From a bacterium (GTDB taxonomy: Bacteria > Verrucomicrobiota > Verrucomicrobiia > Opitutales > UBA953): 22,484 bases of DNA. The stretch covers positions 1 through 22,484 of the forward strand of contig RFOO01000003.1 in NCBI GenBank assembly GCA_009926645.1, given 5' to 3'. Positions 1-7,462 of this stretch are shown one piece after another (the stretch's first letter is position 1; the number at the start of each line of letters is the position of its first letter). The position numbers were made by a program, and so were the translations under genes. A model generated the notes under the pieces. The model was not told the origin of the DNA and searched no databases. It worked only from the letters and a program-made list of their open reading frames with translations.

Positions 1-1517
1 GCTGCCGATAGGCAATCAAGATTTAGCAAGCCGGTCTTGGGTGACCAAAGAAGCCAGCCGAGATCGGCATCTTCGAGTCGATTCGACCACAGTGAGGCTT
101 GCCAAACCGCAGCACGGGCCTCTTCAGGAAGTTTATCTGTATCAATGGGGAAGGAGATGCCGAGTGAAGAGAGTCTCTCGGCCAAAACCATGGCCTCAAT
201 ACGATCATCAGGAGAAAGATTATCCGCTGGAGGTAAGCGTCTCAAAAAATCCGCCCACAGTTGATAAGTTTGAACCCAAGGGGAGGGTGCTCCTGTTTGC
301 GATAGGGTATCGATAAAACGAGTCGCGGAGAAATAATCGTCGCGCAAAGAAAGACATTCAGCAGCACGTTCAGGCAGGTTGTGAGCCTCATCAACGATGA
401 GCATCGTATCACTTTCATTCCAACCGGGAATGGTTTCGAGCGCTGAGCGATTACGCGGAGAGAAAACATAATTATAATCGCAAACAATGACTTCAGCCTG
501 AGCGAGCATAGCCTTGGTAATATCCCAAGGTGGCACGCCAGCGAGACGACCTAGGTCGCGAATTTTTTGTAATTCAGCTCCTTCGGCTAAGAGAGAAGAG
601 GGATCGATGAAGGCTCGAGCCCAGTTTTTACGAATCTCCTCGGGATCATCGGGTAAACCATCCATCTCGTGTTCGGCTCGGGGTCGTAAGACCATGGCTC
701 GCAATTCTTGTGCATTCGCTAAACGTCTTAGTTCAGAAAGCACTTGGAGTTGCCCGGATCCCTTTCCAGTAACGTAGATGAGTCGACCAACCTTGCCGCT
801 TCGTAATAAATCGAGGGCATGGCGAAGAGCAGCGGAGGTTTTTCCAAAACCGGTGGGTGCGACGAGCAATCGGAGTCGAGAGAGAGTGGAGGCTTCCTTG
901 AGTTCGTCGCCAACCTGTAACCATTCTGGCCTTGGTTCAGCGAAAGGCAGTCGATTAGGCAGGTTTAAGAGACGGGCATGGCTGGCGCGTCTATTTTCAG
1001 CGTGAGCAGCGAGGACCTCAGCCTGTTTTAATAAATCGGCTTCAGCCGAATGAGGTAGAGGTAAGATTTGTTTCGACCCATCGGTTGGGTCGATGAATAC
1101 CAATTCTCCTTTTACTTCACGAAGGTTGGGGAGGAATCGAGCAGCATGGCAGTAAACACTTAATTGTAAGAAGTGATGGGCATAGCGTTGATAGAGAAAG
1201 TCAGGTCGACGAGGCAGACTGGTCATGACCGTTTTAATCTCACGGATGTAAAGTGTACCATCGACCTCTCGCTGTTGATCAGTTCGCCCTGAGAGAGCAA
1301 TCGTCCAACCCAAGGTTTTGATTTCACAAGTCATTACTTGTTCAAAAACCCAAGATTGTTTCTCTGCTTCGGCTTGCTGACGGAGGGTTTCATGCCACTG
1401 CCTTCCTGTTTCGGCTCGCCACGGTGAGGCGGAGACTCCGGCTCCTGGTCCAGGGCGAAATGTCGCAAATTCCTGGGCGCTCAACTCAATCCGTTTCGAT
1501 TTAAGATCGATGAGCAT
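1..1517 (-). CDS. RecB-like nuclease fused to XPD/DinG-like helicase (partial, C-terminus outside window)
   Basis: Reading down from an ATG at 1517, the frame stays open for 505 codons to the window edge, so the protein is cut at its C-terminal side. Residues about 1-130 form a PD-(D/E)XK nuclease of the RecB/Cas4 type: H42 in GRQWHETL, D80 in SGRTD, E93 and K95 in REIK, and Q118/Y122 in the QxxxY motif. A superfamily 2 helicase core follows: Walker A APTGFGKT at 220-227, motif Ia near 246-266, and DEAH at 376-379. VCDYNYVFSP at 345-354 matches the XPD/DinG family just before motif II. This nuclease-plus-DEAD_2 layout is known in other bacteria (Firmicutes examples of roughly 780 residues, from memory). 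The region between motif Ia and DEAH lacks the four cysteines that normally bind a 4Fe-4S cluster. The start overlaps the stop of the RecO-like gene as TAATG and has no visible Shine-Dalgarno, suggesting translational coupling. Expected role: DNA repair helicase-nuclease. Confidence 0.85.
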   Translation of the reverse strand, partial: MLIDLKSKRIELSAQEFATFRPGPGAGVSASPWRAETGRQWHETLRQQAEAEKQSWVFEQVMTCEIKTLGWTIALSGRTDQQREVDGTLYIREIKTVMTSLPRRPDFLYQRYAHHFLQLSVYCHAARFLPNLREVKGELVFIDPTDGSKQILPLPHSAEADLLKQAEVLAAHAENRRASHARLLNLPNRLPFAEPRPEWLQVGDELKEASTLSRLRLLVAPTGFGKTSAALRHALDLLRSGKVGRLIYVTGKGSGQLQVLSELRRLANAQELRAMVLRPRAEHEMDGLPDDPEEIRKNWARAFIDPSSLLAEGAELQKIRDLGRLAGVPPWDITKAMLAQAEVIVCDYNYVFSPRNRSALETIPGWNESDTMLIVDEAHNLPERAAECLSLRDDYFSATRFIDTLSQTGAPSPWVQTYQLWADFLRRLPPADNLSPDDRIEAMVLAERLSSLGISFPIDTDKLPEEARAAVWQASLWSNRLEDADLGWLLWSPKTGLLNLDCLSA

Positions 1518-2119
1518 TAAGGAAGAACAAAATGAATTTCTCCTGCCGTCCAGCGTTCTAAGTCGGCGGTTAAAAGGCTGACCGTTTCTTCATCCGTTGT
1601 TTGGGCATCGAGAGGTTGCGAGAGAATGGCAGCGACATCGCTTTGACGGGGGCCGAGTCGGTTAAACCAGTGTTCATGAACGGGCCACCCTCCATCTTTA
1701 ATCATTAGCCAAAGTCCTTTAAAGTAAGCACAATCAGCACGAGGACGTTCGGCCATGGCACGGAAAGTTTCTAAGGCGATACGATAGCAGACTGGTGCTG
1801 ATTCCGGTGGTGGTGGATTTTTTCGTATGATGGCCGCCCAGCGACAAGCTCGCTCCAAGGTGCGATGGTTTTTGGCAATGCCAGCCTGTCGGGCAATCAG
1901 ACGATAATCTCGAGCAAAACGATTTCCGCCTTCTTTTGATTTTTCTAAAACCACTTCACATTCGTCGAATAAATCGGGTGATGTGGTTTTGGGGTTGCGA
2001 GTTTGTCTAATCAAACACCGTTCCAACCCAGTATTTTCTTCCAAAAGTGTCAGTAGCCAATGCGATTCACCTGATGGGTCACGACCGAGAACAATAGCAC
2101 GCAGGGCAGTGGACGACAT
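1517..2119 (-). CDS. recO: RecO-like DNA repair protein
   Basis: A 200-residue protein. RecO is a recombination mediator that helps load RecA onto SSB-coated single strands and anneals complementary strands. The N-terminal ~75 residues fit the RecO OB-fold pattern: an ALRAIVLGRDPSGESHWLLTLL segment split by the family's 'leap over gene of resistance' signature, with GES followed by LLTLLEENTG, then a basic strand with RQTRNPKT. The helical middle part, with RLIARQAGIAKNHRTLERA and the later CYRIALETFRAMAE stretch, fits the RecO helical domain. It is shorter than typical RecO (about 230-250 residues) and has no C4 zinc cluster, although some true RecO proteins lack it. It starts 6 nt after the DUF502 stop, and its TAA overlaps the helicase ATG, so the three genes probably form one transcript. 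The family assignment rests on pattern recognition and is moderately sure. Confidence 0.62.
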   Translation of the reverse strand: MSSTALRAIVLGRDPSGESHWLLTLLEENTGLERCLIRQTRNPKTTSPDLFDECEVVLEKSKEGGNRFARDYRLIARQAGIAKNHRTLERACRWAAIIRKNPPPPESAPVCYRIALETFRAMAERPRADCAYFKGLWLMIKDGGWPVHEHWFNRLGPRQSDVAAILSQPLDAQTTDEETVSLLTADLERWTAGEIHFVLP

Positions 2120-2125
2120 GCGTCT

Positions 2126-2698
2126 TTACTTTTTGACTTTGGGGGTAGGTAAAACCGACCCAAAACTCATCAGTAAAGTGATAGCGTCGGGTACGGTTAA
2201 TGAAGTTTCCCGAATCTCTTTTTCTGGAACTTGTAAAATAAATCCTGCGGTGGGGGGGAATTGCACCAAAACGACTCGGCGAAAGGTGTCTTTATTTCTT
2301 CCACTCAAGGCATCGACCATTTGTCGAATCGTGTTGTAGATAGCACCCAGTCCAGGCATGCGCTCCACTTTTTCGGCAAACCAACGATGGATAATTTTGC
2401 CAAAAATTCTCTTCGAAAGCCACCCGAGCGTCACTAGGATCATCGCCATAATGAGGGCGGAGGTAATCACGAGAGCGGTATGAAGGGGGCCACTTTCGAA
2501 ATGAATGACTTTGTCGGGATTATTGAAAACGAGTGGGAGGACTGCTTGCAGGATGCCTTGCACTGGTGCACCAATCAGTCCGACTAAAATAGTGACCACG
2601 TAAAAGGTCAGACCAAGAGGCATAACCAAAAACAAACCGGTCAAAAAATTGTGACCGACACGGGAAAGAAACGTCGTTTTTTCTGGAAGGTCGGACAT
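2126..2698 (-). CDS. DUF502 family membrane protein
   Basis: A 190-residue inner membrane protein of the DUF502 family, whose biochemical role is not established. Two membrane segments are visible at about 18-45 (with the PLGLT motif near 27-31) and 72-93. A soluble part follows, with the family signature of P-G-L-G-x-I-Y-x-T-x-R-Q near 115-126 and RRVVLVQFP at 140-148. The C-terminal part ends with the family-like ...LTVPDAITLLMSFGSV. Between VVLVQFP and PTAGFILQVP about 25-30 residues usual in the family are absent, namely the strand with a GFVT-type motif and the F-x-PTTPNP loop, but the reading frame is intact. It is the first gene of a likely DUF502-recO-helicase operon. The divergent 91-bp region upstream carries a 12-bp palindrome (AAAAGGCCTTTT) at 2707-2718. 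Confidence 0.85.
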   Translation of the reverse strand: MSDLPEKTTFLSRVGHNFLTGLFLVMPLGLTFYVVTILVGLIGAPVQGILQAVLPLVFNNPDKVIHFESGPLHTALVITSALIMAMILVTLGWLSKRIFGKIIHRWFAEKVERMPGLGAIYNTIRQMVDALSGRNKDTFRRVVLVQFPPTAGFILQVPEKEIRETSLTVPDAITLLMSFGSVLPTPKVKK

Positions 2699-2789
2699 TC
2701 CATTACAAAAGGCCTTTTTGGTGAGGAGGCAAGAGGTCTATCGCAGGCTAAAGTTTGCTATTCATTTTATCCCGCATAGACTGAAACGA

Positions 2790-3350
2790 ATGAAATTAGC
2801 CATTTTTTTGGTATTTATGTCCGCCTTTTTCCCAACATTTGCGAACGCCGTGGAGGATGCCTATCTGCGAACGGCACCAGGAGTTATCGAAATCAAGCAA
2901 CTTCCAGCTGCTCGTTTACTTTTAGCCGAATCCTCGAATCGATACTTTTCAAGTAACAATCAGTTGTTTGGAAAACTTTTTCGTTACATCAGTTCAAATC
3001 AAATTCCCATGACAGCACCAGTAGAGGCTCGTATGGATCCTGGGGTGATGGTTTTTTACATGGACTCGCAATCGCAGCAGCGAGCGGACGTCCAGCCTTC
3101 GGCTGAAGTTAAATTTCAAGATTTACCCGTTCGACTCGTTGCGGCGATTGGTATTCGCGGTTCTTACAGTGAGGAAAATTACACCGAAGCTTTGACTAAA
3201 CTTCAAACATGGTTGGCTGTTCAGACCGACTATGAAGTTACGGGCGAGGCTTACGGGGTTTATTGGAACAGTCCCTTTGTTCCCTTTTTCCTGAAGCAAT
3301 CAGAAGTACATATTCCCGTGCAGTTAAAGAAGTCCCCTGGGGCTCCTTAA
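2790..3350 (+). CDS. Exported SOUL heme-binding family protein
   Basis: A 186-residue protein beginning at the ATG at 2790. This start gives a clean signal peptide, residues 1-20 ending in FANA before VEDAY; an in-frame TTG-type extension 72 nt upstream would bury it. The mature part matches the SOUL/HBP family: an E-x-R-x-type N-terminal strand (GVIEIKQLPAARLL), F-x-x-L-F-x-Y-I-x-x-N near 65-73, and the core signature IPMTAPVEARM near 75-85. Eukaryotic members bind heme or related tetrapyrroles; most bacterial members have no tested function, so heme binding is inferred. It is likely periplasmic. It stands alone on this strand, divergent from DUF502 and converging on the minus-strand gene that ends 8 nt after it. 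Confidence 0.75.
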   Translation: MKLAIFLVFMSAFFPTFANAVEDAYLRTAPGVIEIKQLPAARLLLAESSNRYFSSNNQLFGKLFRYISSNQIPMTAPVEARMDPGVMVFYMDSQSQQRADVQPSAEVKFQDLPVRLVAAIGIRGSYSEENYTEALTKLQTWLAVQTDYEVTGEAYGVYWNSPFVPFFLKQSEVHIPVQLKKSPGAP

Positions 3351-3358
3351 TACTTGCT

Positions 3359-3883
3359 TCACTTTTTTTCGCTACTTTCGGACTGCTTTTCTAGTTCGAT
3401 TTGGTCGGCGAGAATTTTACTCGGCTTATTTAGTTTTTGGGCCAACTCGGGTTTTAATTGATAAAGAGCAACTCCTTCGCCCTGAATGGTAACATAAATT
3501 CCGTTCATTACTGGGAAAGACGCCCCAAGAAGTGAGCCATCACGGCGAGAACCTATTTCTCTTTGCGAGAAGTTGCTCACGAATTCCTGAAATTCTTCAA
3601 GGGGCATTAAGACAATAATTTTCCCTCCTACTTCATCTTTTTGATTTCCAGTTAGGATACGAACCGCAGCGACCGGTGCATCACTACTGACAAACCCAGG
3701 AGGATCCAAACTGATGACGGCTGTCTTAATGGCTTTGGCTTCAAATTGTTTCGGGTTTGCTCGCCATGTATCTGCAACCATGGTGTCGCCTTTTTTGGCC
3801 ACGGGGCGATTCGCAGCTAAAACAGTACCGCTCATGATTAAGCAATAAAGTAGAGTTTTTAGGCCCATGTGCGTTGATGCCAT
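3359..3883 (-). CDS. Small secreted protein of unknown function (paralogue of the 21505-21996 protein)
   Basis: A 174-residue protein with an N-terminal signal peptide (hydrophobic stretch LLYCLIMSGTVLA, cleavage probably near residue 23). I do not recognise a named family. The start at 3883 is chosen because GAAGG lies 6 nt upstream; an inner ATG at 3868 is possible. The start lies 25 nt inside the 3' end of pyrD, so the two are probably co-transcribed. The mature part has the pattern P-x-x-F-E-x-K with an alternating hydrophobic strand, then a central VGGKIIVLMPLEEFQEFVSNF segment. The protein encoded at 21505-21996 shows the same order of motifs, which suggests a shared fold. The C-terminus is rich in Lys, Glu and Ser (IELEKQSESSEKK). 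The function is unknown; location is inferred to be periplasmic or secreted. Confidence 0.7.
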   Translation of the reverse strand: MASTHMGLKTLLYCLIMSGTVLAANRPVAKKGDTMVADTWRANPKQFEAKAIKTAVISLDPPGFVSSDAPVAAVRILTGNQKDEVGGKIIVLMPLEEFQEFVSNFSQREIGSRRDGSLLGASFPVMNGIYVTIQGEGVALYQLKPELAQKLNKPSKILADQIELEKQSESSEKK

Positions 3884-4911
3884 GCTAGGCCTTCACTGAT
3901 TTCGCGAGCGAGACTGGGGCCACGGAAAACTAAGCCGGAGTAGACTTGTACGAGAGAGGCTCCCTCATCCATGAATCGGCCTGCATCTTTAGCCTGAGTG
4001 ATTCCTCCGCAGCCAATAATAGGGATGCGACCTCCTGAAGCTTTATGAAGAAAGCGTACGACCTGCAGAGACTTTTCGAGTAATGGTTTGCCACTCAATC
4101 CTCCTTTGGTTTCACAGATTTCAGTGCCAGGTGGACGACTAATCGTGGTGTTGGTGGCAATGATGCCAGAGAACCCAACTTCATCAACGACTTGAACAAT
4201 ATCTTCGAGTTGTTTCGGATTTAAATCAGGTGCTACTTTGAGTAAAAGTGGCACTGGTCCACCCGCCGTTTGGAGATTTTCCTTTTTCAAGGTTGTTAGA
4301 AGTTGAATAAGCGGGGCACGATCTTGCAGTGCACGTAGTCCTGGCGTGTTTGGACTGCTGATATTGACAACAAGGTAGTCAGCGAAAGGTGCCAGAAGCT
4401 TGAATGAATAGAGGTAATCTTCGTGTGCTAATTCCAAGGGAGTGATTTTAGATTTTCCAATATTGATTCCGAGAGGGTAGGGTCTCTTGCCACGACCTGG
4501 TTGATGCAGTAAGCGAGCGCGCAAGGCATCAGCGCCAGCATTGGGAAACCCATAAGAGTTAACGACCGCTTTAAGGTGAGGGTAACGAAAGACGCGAGGC
4601 TTCTCATTACCAGCTTGGGGGTGACGCGTCACTGTCCCGATTTCCACGTGGCCAAAGCCTAAAGCTCCCGCTCCGCGCCAACCGATTCCATCTTTATCGA
4701 ATCCTGCCGCTAGCCCGATGTGATTGGGAAATTTTAGTCCAAAGAGTTCGATGGGTTTTGCATCTTTTGGTAAAAGCCGACGCTCGAGTAATGCTCGCAG
4801 CGGGGTAATTGAGCCTAGAACTCCCATGCCACGCAGGCCCACTTGGTGAGCGGTTTCGGGGTCCATCGCATAAAGTGCCTTGGCTAAGACTTTTTCGTAA
4901 AGAAAGGACAT
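3859..4911 (-). CDS. pyrD: Dihydroorotate dehydrogenase (quinone), class 2
   Basis: A 350-residue flavoenzyme that oxidises dihydroorotate to orotate in pyrimidine synthesis, passing electrons to membrane quinone. Class 2 is supported by the N-terminal helical extension (about residues 1-50) and by the motifs. These are GLAAGFDKDG near 66-75, the substrate loop NSYGFPNAGAD near 118-128, NISSPNTPGLR at 183-193 with the catalytic serine of class 2 enzymes, LKVAPDL, ATNTTISRP, GGLSGKPL and the FMN phosphate loop IIGCGGI followed by GASLVQVYSG. Full length, no missing key residue seen. AAGGTG lies close upstream of the ATG. It is followed by a small secreted-protein gene that overlaps its end by 25 nt. 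The 122-bp region upstream is shared with the divergent gene at 5034. Confidence 0.96.
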   Translation of the reverse strand: MSFLYEKVLAKALYAMDPETAHQVGLRGMGVLGSITPLRALLERRLLPKDAKPIELFGLKFPNHIGLAAGFDKDGIGWRGAGALGFGHVEIGTVTRHPQAGNEKPRVFRYPHLKAVVNSYGFPNAGADALRARLLHQPGRGKRPYPLGINIGKSKITPLELAHEDYLYSFKLLAPFADYLVVNISSPNTPGLRALQDRAPLIQLLTTLKKENLQTAGGPVPLLLKVAPDLNPKQLEDIVQVVDEVGFSGIIATNTTISRPPGTEICETKGGLSGKPLLEKSLQVVRFLHKASGGRIPIIGCGGITQAKDAGRFMDEGASLVQVYSGLVFRGPSLAREISEGLAWHQRTWA

Positions 4912-5033
4912 AGCACCTTATTAAGGGGGAATTTTTAGAAGGAAAGCGGAGAAGGAGTCTTCTAGATGGTGAAAAAAGGGGGAGAGCACGACCGCCTCTT
5001 GACTCTCTCCTAAACTTGGTCAAACCAGCCAAC

Positions 5034-5774
5034 ATGGCTGTAACGACATCTAAACTGCTCTGGTGTACTATTCGTTATAAAAAAGAAACTGGTAACTGGT
5101 GGGTTAAGGAAAACTCTGATCCTAAGCATTACGACCCCGATGGTTTGGGTATCCTAGACCCTTATCAATTTCCCTGGGTCTTGGACATGATGGACCCATT
5201 GCGTGAGTATGGATTATCCAATGAAATCCTCGAAGCCGCCTTTGTGCCATTTCAGGTCCACTCCATTGATAAAGATGAAGTGGTGCGCTTAGCCCGCGTT
5301 GCCGAACATATTCTTGATTCCGAAGAAAAACTTTTCGCTCTCCCTAATATCAAAGATGGTGATAATGGATCGTACGCCGACTTTTTAGAACATATCATGC
5401 GTCTGCGGGTAAAGTTGATTAACGATACGATTAAGTTGGAGCAGAAGTTGACCGTTGAGGATGTTGATGAACAGCTCAGTGAGTTGCGCAATCAGGCGAT
5501 GATTGAGGGTCGCGATATCCATCCCTTCGAGGAAATTACCGATATTTTAGAATTCGTCCCTGCAGGCCATGAGGTTCCTAGTGAGGATGACGACGACGAT
5601 AAGCCATCTCGCACTGTGTCTCCTGAAGAAGAGATTGGTGACTTACCTGAAGTTGAAGATGACGAAAAATTAGATAAAGAATTTGAAGGTAAGTTAAAGT
5701 GGGATGAAGACGAAGAACGTCCTGAGGAAAGTGAAGAGGGAGAAGAAGGCGGAAATTCGGGTCGTCGCCGTTAA
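5034..5774 (+). CDS. Unknown cytosolic protein with strongly acidic C-terminal tail
   Basis: A 246-residue protein that I do not recognise. The start at the ATG at 5034 gives MAVTTSKLLW; a TTG six codons upstream is less likely. No good Shine-Dalgarno is visible. Residues about 1-165 look like a folded domain with conserved-looking aromatic and Pro/Gly residues (TGNWW, DPDGLGILDPYQFPW) and then helices with a coiled-coil-like charge pattern (about 95-155). From about residue 175 onward it becomes low complexity and very acidic: a DDDDD run, many Glu/Asp blocks, then EEGEEGG and a basic RRR end. There is no signal peptide or membrane segment. Acidic tails like this are often disordered and may bind basic partners, but no function can be assigned. 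It converges with lnt, whose stop lies about 42 nt beyond. Confidence 0.75.
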   Translation: MAVTTSKLLWCTIRYKKETGNWWVKENSDPKHYDPDGLGILDPYQFPWVLDMMDPLREYGLSNEILEAAFVPFQVHSIDKDEVVRLARVAEHILDSEEKLFALPNIKDGDNGSYADFLEHIMRLRVKLINDTIKLEQKLTVEDVDEQLSELRNQAMIEGRDIHPFEEITDILEFVPAGHEVPSEDDDDDKPSRTVSPEEEIGDLPEVEDDEKLDKEFEGKLKWDEDEERPEESEEGEEGGNSGRRR

Positions 5775-5802
5775 TCTTTTTCGCCCACTATTTAGTCCAA
5801 AG

Positions 5803-5820
5803 GCTGAATTTTAATTCAGC
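5803..5820. repeat. AT-rich inverted repeat between convergent genes
   Basis: GCTGAATT and AATTCAGC form an 8-bp perfect stem around a TT centre. It lies between the 5034-5774 gene and lnt, and the lnt stop codon (5816-5818) is inside it. It may be a weak bidirectional terminator, but the loop is only 2 nt, the stem is AT-rich and neither side has a good T-run, so this is uncertain. Confidence 0.35.
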
Positions 5821-7462
5821 TATTGGATTTTTGTTGGCGACGCCAAAAAGCCGTGAGGGCAAAAAAGAGTCCGCCTAAGGCGATGGCAAAATCTCCCTGT
5901 TTAACCCAGAAGGTTGGCGGAGTGTTTTCTCCTTTAACCGCCACGGGTCCAATCCTTCCCGAGCCTGAAAAATAGATGGTGGGATCTTCCCCTTGAGTCA
6001 GGGCAGTCATGCGTCCACGAGAATCGATAAATCCGCTCCAACCTGCATTACCACAGCGTAAAATGGGGATTCCTGTGGCCGCAGCCAGTAACACGGAGTG
6101 CGCATTGTGTTGGTAGGCACCAGCTTCACGTCCATACCAAGCATCGTTGGTTACGACAATCATGAGTTGTGCTCCAGCTAAAGCATGCTCACGTCCTAAA
6201 GAAGGGAAGACGTCTTCATAGCATACCAGAGCGCCAGCTTTAATTTTTTCTCCACGCTGGGTGGTCAGATTGAGGTGGGCAATATCCTGACCAGCCACGC
6301 AATCCTCTTGGATGGGGACGACTTTTCTCAGGGGGAGGTAGTTTGCGAAGGGGACATACTCGCCAAAAGGAACCAGGTGTCTCTTAGCGTAAATGGGCGA
6401 CTGCAACCCCTCTGGTGTGATTACTGCAACTCCGTTGGCGTAGCCTGTTCCGCGTTTATCGATTACACCAATAATGAGGGTGGTTTGTGTAGTCTTAGCG
6501 AGCTGGGTAAGGATTTGCAGATAGATTTTATTTTCTAGGGAAATCGGAAGAGCTGCTTCGGGCCAAAGAACGAAATCGGGCCTTTGACCTTGGCTATTGG
6601 GCTTAGCTGCCTCGATGGTGTGCAAAGTGATTTGGTGAAGATGACTGTTTAAGCGGTGTGCATCCCATTTAGCATTGGGGTCAAAATCGGTTTGTACGAT
6701 ACCACTGGAAAAGCGGGTTGTGGACGGAAGGGTGGAGGCTGACTCACTAAAACTGTTAGCATAAAGTATGAAACTTAATCCCAAGGGTGCGAGACCTAGG
6801 TAAAGTTCTGGAGTGATTCGTGAAAACCACGTCATGGGTGTTGCAGGGCCAACCTCATGCAACTCTTTGCGAAAATGAATCAATCGGTTGATCCAACGAG
6901 CGAAGCCCAAGTTAACCAAAACAATCAAAGCCGATAAACCATAGGGACCGACCCAAGCACATAAACTTAAGATGACAGGGTTGGTTTCCTGTGTTGCAGC
7001 TAAGGGTAGCCATCCGAAGCCAGTAAGAATGTTACCGCGAATCCATTCCCCAACACCCCAAGCACCTGCTAAACCAAGAATGACTAGACAACGAGCCCAG
7101 AGAGGCGACTGATTGATTGATGGGTAAATCCAGCGAAGAGCCACTAACCATCCGAATAAATAAAGTGCACAGTAAGCCGTTAAGAAAACTAATCCAACAT
7201 AGCCAAGGGGTGGGTAGACGTGTCTTAGCCAAATAAGCAGTGCAATCCAAAGCAACCAACTGACAGTGAATGAAGCACGTAGCCACGTTTTCCATTCCGG
7301 TTGTAAGTGGCTGAGCAGGATAGCAGGAAGGAGAGCGAAAAACGCTAAAAAAGGATGACCAATCGGCCCGAAAGAGAAAAATAAAAGAACCGCGGATAAG
7401 CTGAGGCCAGCCCACGTTAAGAAGGAGTGAGATCTAAAAAACGAAAGAGGAGATTCGTTCAT
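5816..7462 (-). CDS. lnt: Apolipoprotein N-acyltransferase
   Basis: A 548-residue inner membrane enzyme that transfers an acyl chain from phospholipid to the N-terminal cysteine of apolipoproteins, the last step of lipoprotein maturation in Gram-negative-type envelopes. The N-terminal half has several hydrophobic membrane segments (about 15-235), and a nitrilase-type domain faces the periplasm (about 250-510). The expected catalytic residues are present: E302 in LWPEAALP, K360 in YAKRHLVPFGEYVPF and C414 in ALVCYEDVFP, followed by VVTNDAWYG. A last membrane segment is near the C-terminus (ALGGLFFALTAFW). The start codon overlaps the secA stop as ATGA, so lnt is probably translated from the secA transcript. 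It supports a two-membrane cell envelope. Confidence 0.95.
   Translation of the reverse strand: MNESPLSFFRSHSFLTWAGLSLSAVLLFFSFGPIGHPFLAFFALLPAILLSHLQPEWKTWLRASFTVSWLLWIALLIWLRHVYPPLGYVGLVFLTAYCALYLFGWLVALRWIYPSINQSPLWARCLVILGLAGAWGVGEWIRGNILTGFGWLPLAATQETNPVILSLCAWVGPYGLSALIVLVNLGFARWINRLIHFRKELHEVGPATPMTWFSRITPELYLGLAPLGLSFILYANSFSESASTLPSTTRFSSGIVQTDFDPNAKWDAHRLNSHLHQITLHTIEAAKPNSQGQRPDFVLWPEAALPISLENKIYLQILTQLAKTTQTTLIIGVIDKRGTGYANGVAVITPEGLQSPIYAKRHLVPFGEYVPFANYLPLRKVVPIQEDCVAGQDIAHLNLTTQRGEKIKAGALVCYEDVFPSLGREHALAGAQLMIVVTNDAWYGREAGAYQHNAHSVLLAAATGIPILRCGNAGWSGFIDSRGRMTALTQGEDPTIYFSGSGRIGPVAVKGENTPPTFWVKQGDFAIALGGLFFALTAFWRRQQKSNS

Noticed and set aside
2707..2718. Palindrome AAAAGGCCTTTT before DUF502 as an operator
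   Set aside because: A single short palindrome, only 8 nt from the start codon, with no second site or known regulator; noted only.
4999..5027. TTGACT at 4999-5004 as a promoter for the gene at 5034
   Set aside because: No -10 element at proper spacing, and transcription would start almost at the ATG.
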